Shown here piece by piece: positions 38,444 through 51,151 of a stretch of DNA of 64,000 bases (positions are counted from its first letter, which is position 1; each line of letters starts with the position of its first letter). The stretch covers positions 1 through 64,000 of the forward strand of contig JAJOZX010012218.1 of the NCBI GenBank assembly GCA_023014485.1, in the 5' to 3' direction. Origin of the DNA: Bathynomus jamesi (taxonomy: Eukaryota; Arthropoda; Malacostraca; Isopoda; Cirolanidae). The notes under the pieces are model-generated. The model worked only from the letters and a program-made list of their open reading frames with translations. It made no database searches and had not been told where the DNA came from. The position numbers were made by a program, and so were the translations under genes.

Positions 38444-39226
38444 CAGTGTTTCCCAACCGGGGGCCATATGGCCCCCTTGGGGGCCATGGCACATTTGAAG
38501 GGGGCCACAGGAAAATTTTAATATTTAGAGGGGCCACAGACTCCATGAAGGGGGCCACAGGACTCAACCTATTGAAGCCTAAATTATAGTTAGGCCAATA
38601 GATAATTTTAATTTATGTAGTTGAATTACATTTAAAAAAATTATTAATACATATATTTTCCTTTTTTTAGATATTTTATAATAGAATTTGAATTTATCTG
38701 TAAACAAATATTTTGCATCTTACAAGCTTATTGTGCGGCGCACTCCATTGTGCGCTTGATCGTTATGCGCCTGGCAGCGTTGTTGACTTGATAAAAATAC
38801 TTCAGGTTGAAATCCTTACAGTCTGTTTACCACGTGGATCGTCGCTGTAGTGTGTAAGTAGCTCTTATTTGTTTACCCTAATATTGCGAAGTTGTAGTAA
38901 TTTTACTAGTTTTTTTAATTTATAATAGATTGCTATATGTACAGTATTTCTTTTGATTATATTTTTTTATAATTAATACATAATATAAGTAAATAACTGC
39001 AAATTTTTGTTAGCCACTGTTTAGTTTTTGTTATGTTTATAGTCCTATGTGACAAATAATATTGTACCTGAATACAAATAGTTGTTTTAATATCCTTTAT
39101 ATATATTTGTTTTTGTAAAATAGAGTTAATCTGCATATTACCAACTGAAAATAATGCTTATAGGGGCCACAGGAAAAAATAAGGTTCCTAAGGGGGCCAT
39201 AAGCCAAAACCGGTTGGGAACCACTG
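38444..39226 (+). mobile_element. hAT-like element, copy 15
   Basis: A complete 783 bp copy with intact termini and palindrome, and the gaaaattttaat variant also seen in copies 3 and 4. Confidence 0.88.
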
Positions 39227-40953
39227 AACTAAAGCATATTATAGCCAAAAATTACTAATTCCAGTTAAATATTTTGAAAAAAATTCAACCGTATAGAACT
39301 TAATTTATAGTCCCATTTTCATTTTTAAATCTAAAAATAGGCTAAATGATGAGATTTGTAAGCTAAAATTTGCATAGTATTTACTGTTGGCATATATCAT
39401 TTCAGGAATTTCATTCACTTTTATAATATTTTAGGGCTACATTAAAGATTCTCTAAAAATTGGATATTAAAACATAGAAAAAATCGACTTTTTCCATTAA
39501 TTTTTTGCCTTACTATGATCGACATTTCAATGAAATTTTACGTCGATTTTTTAATTAATTTGGCATTATATAGTTGAAAACAGTAAGATAAAGCAGTTTT
39601 TTATCAACAGTTTCTTATTCGAATGAAAAATATTGAAAAAGATAAGTTCATGTTTTATCATAAGGAAAATGCACAAAAAGTGCTCAAAACACGGAGAAAA
39701 ACACATTTTGGTAAAATATTTTAGTTTCAATATGAACGAATTTTAGTGAATTTTTTGAAGAGTTTTGTCTAGTTTTAACAATATATTGTTCAAAACCATA
39801 AAGTAAAGCATATTACGGCCAAAAAGTAGTAATTCCAGTTAAATATTTTTAAAAAATTCAACCATATAGATTCGAATTTATGGTCCCTTTTTCATTTCTT
39901 AATGTAAAAATAGGCTAAATGATGCGATTTTGAAGCTAAAATTTGCATAGTATTTAATTTTGGTATATATCATTTCATGAAATCCATTCACTTTTACAAT
40001 ATTTTAGGGCTACATTAAAGATTGTCTAAAAATTGAATCTTAAAATATGCAAAAAATCGACTTTTTCCATTAATTTTTTACCTTACTATGATCGACATTT
40101 CAATGATTTACGTCGATTTTTGAATTACTTTGGCATTATATAGTTGAAAACAGTAAGATAAAGCAGTTTTTTATCAACAGTTTCTTATTGGAATGAAAAA
40201 TATTGAAAAAGATACGTTCATGTTTTATCATAAGAAAAATGCACAAAAAGTGCTCAAAACACGGAGAAAATCACTTTTTGGTACAAAATTTTCATTTCAT
40301 TAGAATCGAATTTTAGTGAAATGTTTGGACGATTTTGGTCTAGTTTTCGATATATATTGTACAAAACCATAAACTAAAGCATATTATAGCCAAAAATTAC
40401 TAATTCCAGTTAAATATTTTGAAAAAAATTCAACCGTATAGAACTTAATTTATAGTCCCATTTTCATTTTTAAATCTAAAAATAGGCTAAATGATGCGAT
40501 TTGTAAGCTAAAATTTGCATAGTATTTACTGTTGGCATATATCATTTTATGAATTTCATTCACTTTTACAATATTTTAGGGCTACATTAAAGATTGTCTA
40601 AAAATTGGATCTTAAAACATGGAAAAAATCGACTTTTTCCATTAATTTTTTGCCTTACTATGATCGACATTTCAATGAAACTTTACGTCGATTTTTGAAT
40701 TCTTTGGCATTATATAGTTGAAAACAGTAAGATAAAGCAGTTTTTTATCAACAGTTTCTTATTCGAATGAAAAATATTGAAAAAGATAAGTTCATGTTTT
40801 ATCATAAGGAAAATGCACAAAAAGTGCTCAAAACACGGAGAAAATCACTTTTTGGTACAAAATTTTCATTTCATTAGAATCGAATTTTAGTGAAATATTT
40901 GGACAGTTTTGGTCTAGTTTTCGATATATATTGTACAAAACCATAAACTAAAG
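39227..40953. repeat. Satellite block 15: A-B-C
   Basis: A 39227-39808, B 39809-40379, C 40380-40953. The B monomer has lost three bases at caatgatttacg. Confidence 0.92.
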
Positions 40954-41721
40954 CAGTGTTTCCCAACCGGGGGCCACGGCATGGCACATTTGAAGGGGGC
41001 CACAGGAAAATGTTAATATTTAGAGGGGCCACAGACTCCATGAAGGGGGCCACAGGACTCAACCTATTGAAGCCTAAATTATAGTTAGGCCAATAGATAA
41101 TTTTAATTTATGTAGTTGAATTACATTTAAAAAAATTATTAATACATATATTTTCCTTTTTTTTAGATATTTTATAATAGAATTTGAATTTATCTGTAAA
41201 CAAATATTTTGCATCTTACAAGCTTATTGTGCGGCGCACTCCATTGTGCGCTTGATCGTTATGCGCCTGGCAGCGTTGTTGACTTGATAAAAATACTTCA
41301 GGTTGAAATCCTTACAGTCTGTTTACCACGTGGATCGTCGCTGTAGTGTGTAAGTAGCTCTTATTTGTTTACCCTAATATTGCGAAGTTGTAGTAATTTT
41401 ACTAGTTTTTTTAATTTATAATAGATTGCTATATGTACAGTATTTCTTTTGATTATATTTTTTTATAATTAATACATAATATAAGTAAATAACTGCAAAT
41501 TTTTGTTAGCCACTGTTTAGTTTTTGTTATGTTTATAGTCCTATGTGACAAATAATATTGTACCTGAATAAAATTGTTGTTTTAATATCCTTTATATATA
41601 TTTGTTTTTGTAAAATAGAGTTAATCTGCATATTACCAACTGAAAATAATGCTTATAGGGGCCACAGGAAAAAATAAGGTTCCTAAGGGGGCCATAAGCC
41701 AAAACCGGTTGGGAACCACTA
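40954..41721 (+). mobile_element. hAT-like element, copy 16, altered ends
   Basis: A 768 bp copy. The palindrome region is reduced to gggggccacggcatggcac, a deletion different from that of copies 10-13. The last base of the 3' terminal repeat is a, not g (accacta). Confidence 0.86.
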
Positions 41722-42858
41722 AACTAAAGCATATTATAGCCAAAAATTACTAATTCCAGTTAAATATTTTGAAAAAAATTCAACCGTATAGAACTTAATT
41801 TATAGTCCCATTTTCATTTTTAAATCTAAAAATAGGCTAAATGATGAGATTTGTAAGCTAAAATTTGCATAGTATTTACTGTTGGCATATATCATTTCAG
41901 GAATTTCATTCACTTTTATAATATTTTAGGGCTACATTAAAGATTCTCTAAAAATTGGATATTAAAACATAGAAAAAATCGACTTTTTCCATTAATTTTT
42001 TGCCTTACTATGATCGACATTTCAATGAAATTTTACGTCGATTTTTTAATTAATTTGGCATTATATAGTTGAAAACAGTAAGATAAAGCAGTTTTTTATC
42101 AACAGTTTCTTATTCGAATGAAAAATATTGAAAAAGATAAGTTCATGTTTTATCATAAGGAAAATGCACAAAAAGTGCTCAAAACACGGAGAAAACACTT
42201 TTTGGTAAAAATTTTAGTTTCAATATGAACGAATTTTAGTGAAATTTTGAGATTTTGTCTAGTTTTCATATATATTGTCAAAACCATAAAGTAAAGCATA
42301 TTAGCCAAAAAGTAGTAATTCCAGTTAAATATTTTTAAAAAATTCAACCATATAGATTAATTTATGGTCCCTTTTCATTTTTAATGTAAAAATAGGCTAA
42401 ATGATGCGATTTTGAAGCTAAAATTTGCATAGTATTTATTTTGGATATATCATTTTCATGAATCCATTCACTTTTACAATATTTTAGGGCTACATTAAAG
42501 ATTGTCTAAAAATTGAATCTTAAAACATGAAAAAATCGACTTTTTCCATTAATTTTTTACCTTACTATGATCGACATTTCAATGAATTTTACGTCGATTT
42601 TTGAATTACTTTGGCATTATATAGTTGAAAACAGTAAGATAAAGCAGTTTTTTATCAACAGTTTCTTATTGGAATGAAAAATATTGAAAAAGATAGTTCA
42701 TGTTTTATCATAAGAAAATGCACAAAAAGTGCTCAAAACACGGAGAAAATCACTTTTTGGTACAAAATTTTCATTTCATTAGAATCGAATTTTAGTGAAA
42801 TATTTGGACAGTTTTGGTCTAGTTTTCGATATATATTGTACAAAACCATAAACTAAAG
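41722..42858. repeat. Satellite block 16: A-B/C (two monomers)
   Basis: A 41722-42297, chimeric B/C 42298-42858. It parallels block 7. The junction region 42195-42500 carries many small deletions. Confidence 0.88.
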
Positions 42859-43619
42859 CAGTGTTTCCCAACCGGGGGCCATGGCACATTTGAAGGGGGC
42901 CACAGGAAAATGTTAATATTTAGAGGGGCCACAGACTCCATGAAGGGGGCCACAGGACTCAACCTATTGAAGCCTAAATTATAGTTAGGCCAATAGATAA
43001 TTTTAATTTATGTAGTTGAATTACATTTAAAAAAATTATTAATACATATATTTTCCTTTTTTTTAGATATTTTATAATAGAATTTGAATTTATCTGTAAA
43101 CAAATATTTTGCATCTTACAAGCTTATTGTGCGGCGCACTCCATTGTGCGCTTGATCGTTATGCGCCTGGCAGCGTTGTTGACTTGATAAAAATACTTCA
43201 GGTTGAAATCCTTACAGTCTGTTTACCACGTGGATCGTCGCTGTAGTGTGTAAGTAGCTCTTATTTGTTTACCCTAATATTGCGAAGTTGTAGTAATTTT
43301 ACTAGTTTTTTTAATTTATAATAGATTGCTATATGTACAGTATTTCTTTTGATTATATTTTTTTATAATTAATACATAATATAAGTAAATAACTGCAAAT
43401 TTTTGTTAGCCACTGTTTAGTTTTTGTTATGTTTATAGTCCTATGTGACAAATAATATTGTACCTGAATAAAAGTTGTTTTAATATCCTTTATATATATT
43501 TGTTTTTGTAAAATAGAGTTAATCTGCATATTACCAACTGAAAATAATGCTTATAGGGGCCACAGGAAAAAATAAGGTTCCTAAGGGGGCCATAAGCCAA
43601 AACCGGTTGGGAACCACTA
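42859..43619 (+). mobile_element. hAT-like element, copy 17, palindrome-deleted
   Basis: A 761 bp copy with the ~20 bp palindrome deletion and the same 3' terminal change (accacta) as neighbouring copy 16, plus gaataaaagttg. Confidence 0.87.
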
Positions 43620-45350
43620 AACTAAAGCATATTATAGCCAAAAATTACTAATTCCAGTTAAATATTTTGAAAAAAATTCAACCGTATAGAACTTAATTTA
43701 TAGTCCCATTTTCATTTTTAAATCTAAAAATAGGCTAAATGATGAGATTTGTAAGCTAAAATTTGCATAGTATTTACTGTTGGCATATATCATTTCAGGA
43801 ATTTCATTCACTTTTATAATATTTTAGGGCTACATTAAAGATTCTCTAAAAATTGGATATTAAAACATAGAAAAAATCGACTTTTTCCATTAATTTTTTG
43901 CCTTACTATGATCGACATTTCAATGAAATTTTACGTCGATTTTTTAATTAATTTGGCATTATATAGTTGAAAACAGTAAGATAAAGCAGTTTTTTATCAA
44001 CAGTTTCTTATTCGAATGAAAAATATTGAAAAAGATAAGTTCATGTTTTATCATAAGGAAAATGCACAAAAAGTGCTCAAAACACGGAGAAAAACACATT
44101 TTGGTAAAATATTTTAGTTTCAATATGAACGAATTTTAGTGAAATTTTTTGAAGAGTTTTGTCTAGTTTTAACAATATATTGTTCAAAACCATAAAGTAA
44201 AGCATATTACGGCCAAAAAGTAGTAATTCCAGTTAAATATTTTTAAAAAATTCAACCATATAGATTCGAATTTATGGTCCCTTTTTCATTTCTTAATGTA
44301 AAAATAGGCTAAATGATGCGATTTTGAAGCTAAAATTTGCATAGTATTTAATTTTGGTATATATCATTTCATGAAATCCATTCACTTTTACAATATTTTA
44401 GGGCTACATTAAAGATTGTCTAAAAATTGAATCTTAAAATATGCAAAAAATCGACTTTTTCCATTAATTTTTTACCTTACTATGATCGACATTTCAATGA
44501 TATTTTACGTCGATTTTTGAATTACTTTGGCATTATATAGTTGAAAACAGTAAGATAAAGCAGTTTTTTATCAACAGTTTCTTATTGGAATGAAAAATAT
44601 TGAAAAAGATACGTTCATGTTTTATCATAAGAAAAATGCACAAAAAGTGCTCAAAACACGGAGAAAATCACTTTTTGGTACAAAATTTTCATTTCATTAG
44701 AATCGAATTTTAGTGAAATGTTTGGACGATTTTGGTCTAGTTTTCGATATATATTGTACAAAACCATAAACTAAAGCATATTATAGCCAAAAATTACTAA
44801 TTCCAGTTAAATATTTTGAAAAAAATTCAACCGTATAGAACTTAATTTATAGTCCCATTTTCATTTTTAAATCTAAAAATAGGCTAAATGATGCGATTTG
44901 TAAGCTAAAATTTGCATAGTATTTACTGTTGGCATATATCATTTTATGAATTTCATTCACTTTTACAATATTTTAGGGCTACATTAAAGATTGTCTAAAA
45001 ATTGGATCTTAAAACATGGAAAAAATCGACTTTTTCCATTAATTTTTTGCCTTACTATGATCGACATTTCAATGAAACTTTACGTCGATTTTTGAATTCT
45101 TTGGCATTATATAGTTGAAAACAGTAAGATAAAGCAGTTTTTTATCAACAGTTTCTTATTCGAATGAAAAATATTGAAAAAGATAAGTTCATGTTTTATC
45201 ATAAGGAAAATGCACAAAAAGTGCTCAAAACACGGAGAAAATCACTTTTTGGTACAAAATTTTCATTTCATTAGAATCGAATTTTAGTGAAATATTTGGA
45301 CAGTTTTGGTCTAGTTTTCGATATATATTGTACAAAACCATAAACTAAAG
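43620..45350. repeat. Satellite block 17: A-B-C
   Basis: A 43620-44202, B 44203-44776, C 44777-45350. Canonical, with few indels. Confidence 0.93.
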
Positions 45351-46130
45351 CAGTGTTTCCCAACCGGGGGCCATATGGCCCCTTGGGGGCCATGGCACAT
45401 TTGAAGGGGGCCACAGGAAAATGTTAATATTTAGAGGGGCCACAGACTCCATGAAGGGGGCCACAGGACTCAACCTATTGAAGCCTAAATTATAGTTAGG
45501 CCAATAGATAATTTTAATTTATGTAGTTGAATTACATTTAAAAAAATTATTAATACATATTTCCTTTTTTTTAGATATTTTATAATAGAATTTGAATTTA
45601 TCTGTAAACAAATATTTTGCATCTTACAAGCTTATTGTGCGGCGCACTCCATTGTGCGCTTGATCGTTATGCGCCTGGCAGCGTTGTTGACTTGATAAAA
45701 ATACTTCAGGTTGAAATCCTTACAGTCTGTTTACCACGTGGATCGTCGCTGTAGTGTGTAAGTAGCTCTTATTTGTTTACCCTAATATTGCGAAGTTGTA
45801 GTAATTTTACTAGTTTTTTTAATTTATAATAGATTGCTATATGTACAGTATTTCTTTTGATTATATTTTTTTATAATTAATACATAATATAAGTAAATAA
45901 CTGCAAATTTTTGTTAGCCACTGTTTAGTTTTTGTTATGTTTATAGTCCTATGTGACAAATAATATTGTACCTGAATACAAATAGTTGTTTTAATATCCT
46001 TTATATATATTTGTTTTTGTAAAATAGAGTTAATCTGCATATTACCAACTGAAAATAATGCTTATAGGGGCCACAGGAAAAAATAAGGTTCCTAAGGGGG
46101 CCATAAGCCAAAACCGGTTGGGAACCACTG
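45351..46130 (+). mobile_element. hAT-like element, copy 18
   Basis: A complete 780 bp copy. The right palindrome arm has one c fewer (atatggccccttggggg), a state shared with copies 21 and 23. Confidence 0.88.
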
Positions 46131-47858
46131 AACTAAAGCATATTATAGCCAAAAATTACTAATTCCAGTTAAATATTTTGAAAAAAATTCAACCGTATAG
46201 AACTTAATTTATAGTCCCATTTTCATTTTTAAATCTAAAAATAGGCTAAATGATGAGATTTGTAAGCTAAAATTTGCATAGTATTTACTGTTGGCATATA
46301 TCATTTCAGGAATTTCATTCACTTTTATAATATTTTAGGGCTACATTAAAGATTCTCTAAAAATTGGATATTAAAACATAGAAAAAATCGACTTTTTCCA
46401 TTAATTTTTTGCCTTACTATGATCGACATTTCAATGAAATTTTACGTCGATTTTTTAATTAATTTGGCATTATATAGTTGAAAACAGTAAGATAAAGCAG
46501 TTTTTTATCAACAGTTTCTTATTCGAATGAAAAATATTGAAAAAGATAAGTTCATGTTTTATCATAAGGAAAATGCACAAAAAGTGCTCAAAACACGGAG
46601 AAAAACACATTTTGGTAAAATATTTTAGTTTCAATATGAACGAATTTTAGTGAATTTTTTGAAGAGTTTTGTCTAGTTTTAACAATATATTGTTCAAAAC
46701 CATAAAGTAAAGCATATTACGGCCAAAAAGTAGTAATTCCAGTTAAATATTTTTAAAAAATTCAACCATATAGATTCGAATTTATGGTCCCTTTTTCATT
46801 TCTTAATGTAAAAATAGGCTAAATGATGCGATTTTGAAGCTAAAATTTGCATAGTATTTAATTTTGGTATATATCATTTCATGAAATCCATTCACTTTTA
46901 CAATATTTTAGGGCTACATTAAAGATTGTCTAAAAATTGAATCTTAAAATATGCAAAAAATCGACTTTTTCCATTAATTTTTTACCTTACTATGATCGAC
47001 ATTTCAATGATATTTTACGTCGATTTTTGAATTACTTTGGCATTATATAGTTGAAAACAGTAAGATAAAGCAGTTTTTTATCAACAGTTTCTTATTGGAA
47101 TGAAAAATATTGAAAAAGATACGTTCATGTTTTATCATAAGAAAAATGCACAAAAAGTGCTCAAAACACGGAGAAAATCACTTTTTGGTACAAAATTTTC
47201 ATTTCATTAGAATCGAATTTTAGTGAAATGTTTGGACGATTTTGGTCTAGTTTTCGATATATATTGTACAAAACCATAAACTAAAGCATATTATAGCCAA
47301 ATTACTAATTCCAGTTAAATATTTTGAAAAAAATTCAACCGTATAGAACTTAATTTATAGTCCCATTTTCATTTTTAAATCTAAAAATAGGCTAAATGAT
47401 GCGATTTGTAAGCTAAAATTTGCATAGTATTTACTGTTGGCATATATCATTTTATGAATTTCATTCACTTTTACAATATTTTAGGGCTACATTAAAGATT
47501 GTCTAAAAATTGGATCTTAAAACATGGAAAAAATCGACTTTTTCCATTAATTTTTTGCCTTACTATGATCGACATTTCAATGAAACTTTACGTCGATTTT
47601 TGAATTCTTTGGCATTATATAGTTGAAAACAGTAAGATAAAGCAGTTTTTTATCAACAGTTTCTTATTCGAATGAAAAATATTGAAAAAGATAAGTTCAT
47701 GTTTTATCATAAGGAAAATGCACAAAAAGTGCTCAAAACACGGAGAAAATCACTTTTTGGTACAAAATTTTCATTTCATTAGAATCGAATTTTAGTGAAA
47801 TATTTGGACAGTTTTGGTCTAGTTTTCGATATATATTGTACAAAACCATAAACTAAAG
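46131..47858. repeat. Satellite block 18: A-B-C
   Basis: A 46131-46712, B 46713-47286, C 47287-47858. Canonical. Confidence 0.93.
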
Positions 47859-48642
47859 CAGTGTTTCCCAACCGGGGGCCATATGGCCCCCTTGGGGGCC
47901 ATGGCACATTTGAAGGGGGCCACAGGAAAATGTTAATATTTAGAGGGGCCACAGACTCCATGAAGGGGGCCACAGGACTCAACCTATTGAAGCCTAAATT
48001 ATAGTTAGGCCAATAGATAATTTTAATTTATGTAGTTGAATTACATTTAAAAAAAATTATTAATACATATATTTTCCTTTTTTTTAGATATTTTATAATA
48101 GAATTTGAATTTATCTGTAAACAAATATTTTGCATCTTACAAGCTTATTGTGCGGCGCACTCCATTGTGCGCTTGATCGTTATGCGCCTGGCAGCGTTGT
48201 TGACTTGATAAAAATACTTCAGGTTGAAATCCTTACAGTCTGTTTACCACGTGGATCGTCGCTGTAGTGTGTAAGTAGCTCTTATTTGTTTACCCTAATA
48301 TTGCGAAGTTGTAGTAATTTTACTAGTTTTTTTAATTTATAATAGATTGCTATATGTACAGTATTTCTTTTGATTATATTTTTTTATAATTAATACATAA
48401 TATAAGTAAATAACTGCAAATTTTTGTTAGCCACTGTTTAGTTTTTGTTATGTTTATAGTCCTATGTGACAAATAATATTGTACCTGAATACAAATAGTT
48501 GTTTTAATATCCTTTAATATATTTGTTTTTGTAAAATAGAGTTAATCTGCATATTACCAACTGAAAATAATGCTTATAGGGGCCACAGGAAAAAATAAGG
48601 TTCCTAAGGGGGCCATAAGCCAAAACCGGTTGGGAACCACTG
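47859..48642 (+). mobile_element. hAT-like element, copy 19
   Basis: A complete 784 bp copy with a full palindrome and intact termini and target duplications. Confidence 0.88.
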
Positions 48643-50369
48643 AACTAAAGCATATTATAGCCAAAAATTACTAATTCCAGTTAAATATTTTGAAAAAAAT
48701 TCAACCGTATAACTTAATTTATAGTCCCATTTTCATTTTTAAATCTAAAAATAGGCTAAATGATGAGATTTGTAAGCTAAAATTTGCATAGTATTTACTG
48801 TTGGCATATATCATTTCAGGAATTTCATTCACTTTTATAATATTTTAGGGCTACATTATAGATTCTCTAAAAATTGGATATTAAAACATAGAAAAAATCG
48901 ACTTTTTCCATTAATTTTTTGCCTTACTATGATCGACATTTCAATGAAATTTTACGTCGATTTTTTAATTAATTTGGCATTATATAGTTGAAAACAGTAA
49001 GATAAAGCAGTTTTTTATCAACAGTTTCTTATTCGAATGAAAAATATTGAAAAAGATAAGTTCATGTTTTATCATAAGGAAAATGCACAAAAAGTGCTCA
49101 AAACACGGAGAAAAACACATTTTGGTAAAATATTTTAGTTTCAATATGAACGAATTTTAGTGAATTTTTTGAAGAGTTTTGTCTAGTTTTAACAATATAT
49201 TGTTCAAAACCATAAAGTAAAGCATATTACGGCCAAAAAGTAGTAATTCCAGTTAAATATTTTAAAAAATTCAACCATATAGATTCGAATTTATGGTCCC
49301 TTTTTCATTTCTTAATGTAAAAATAGGCTAAATGATGCGATTTTGAAGCTAAAATTTGCATAGTATTTAATTTTGGTATATATCATTTCATGAAATCCAT
49401 TCACTTTTACAATATTTTAGGGCTACATTAAAGATTGTCTAAAAATTGAATCTTAAAATATGCAAAAAATCGACTTTTTCCATTAATTTTTTACCTTACT
49501 ATGATCGACATTTCAATGATATTTTACGTCGATTTTTGAATTACTTTGGCATTATATAGTTGAAAACAGTAAGATAAAGCAGTTTTTTATCAACAGTTTC
49601 TTATTGGAATGAAAAATATTGAAAAAGATACGTTCATGTTTTATCATAAGAAAAATGCACAAAAAGTGCTCAAAACACGGAGAAAATCACTTTTTGGTAC
49701 AAAATTTTCATTTCATTAGAATCGAATTTTAGTGAAATGTTTGGACGATTTTGGTCTAGTTTTCGATATATATTGTACAAAACCATAAACTAAAGCATAT
49801 TATAGCCAAAAATTACTAATTCCAGTTAAATATTTTGAAAAAAATTCAACCGTATAGAACTTAATTTATAGTCCCATTTTCATTTTTAAATCTAAAAATA
49901 GGCTAAATGATGCGATTTGTAAGCTAAAATTTGCATAGTATTTACTGTTGGCATATATCATTTTATGAATTTCATTCACTTTTACAATATTTTAGGGCTA
50001 CATTAAAGATTGTCTAAAAATTGGATCTTAAAACATGGAAAAAATCGACTTTTTCCATTAATTTTTTGCCTTACTATGATCGACATTTCAATGAAACTTT
50101 ACGTCGATTTTTGAATTCTTTGGCATTATATAGTTGAAAACAGTAAGATAAAGCAGTTTTTTATCAACAGTTTCTTATTCGAATGAAAAATATTGAAAAA
50201 GATAAGTTCATGTTTTATCATAAGGAAAATGCACAAAAAGTGCTCAAAACACGGAGAAAATCACTTTTTGGTACAAAATTTTCATTTCATTAGAATCGAA
50301 TTTTAGTGAAATATTTGGACAGTTTTGGTCTAGTTTTCGATATATATTGTACAAAACCATAAACTAAAG
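48643..50369. repeat. Satellite block 19: A-B-C
   Basis: A 48643-49222, B 49223-49795, C 49796-50369. Canonical; the A monomer lacks ag in cgtatagaactt. Confidence 0.93.
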
Positions 50370-51151
50370 CAGTGTTTCCCAACCGGGGGCCATATGGCCC
50401 CCTTGGGGGCCATGGCACATTTGAAGGGGGCCACAGGAAAATGTTAATATTTAGAGGGGCCACAGACTCCATGAAGGGGGCCACAGGACTCAACCTATTG
50501 AAGCCTAAATTATAGTTAGGCCAATAGATAATTTTAATTTATGTAGTTGAATTACATTTAAAAAAATTATTAATACATATATTTTCCTTTTTTTAGATAT
50601 TTTATAATAGAATTTGAATTTATCTGTAAACAAATATTTTGCATCTTACAAGCTTATTGTGCGGCGCACTCCATTGTGCGCTTGATCGTTATGCGCCTGG
50701 CAGCGTTGTTGACTTGATAAAAATACTTCAGGTTGAAATCCTTACAGTCTGTTTACCACGTGGATCGTCGCTGTAGTGTGTAAGTAGCTCTTATTTGTTT
50801 ACCCTAATATTGCGAAGTTGTAGTAATTTTACTAGTTTTTTTAATTTATAATAGATTGCTATATGTACAGTATTTCTTTGATTATATTTTTTTATAATTA
50901 ATACATAATATAAGTAAATAACTGCAAATTTTTGTTAGCCACTGTTTAGTTTTTGTTATGTTTATAGTCCTATGTGACAAATAATATTGTACCTGAATAC
51001 AAATAGTTGTTTTAATATCCTTTATATATATTTGTTTTTGTAAAATAGAGTTAATCTGCATATTACCAACTGAAAATAATGCTTATAGGGGCCACAGGAA
51101 AAAATAAGGTTCCTAAGGGGGCCATAAGCCAAAACCGGTTGGGAACCACTG
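50370..51151 (+). mobile_element. hAT-like element, copy 20
   Basis: A complete 782 bp copy with a full palindrome and intact ends. Confidence 0.88.
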
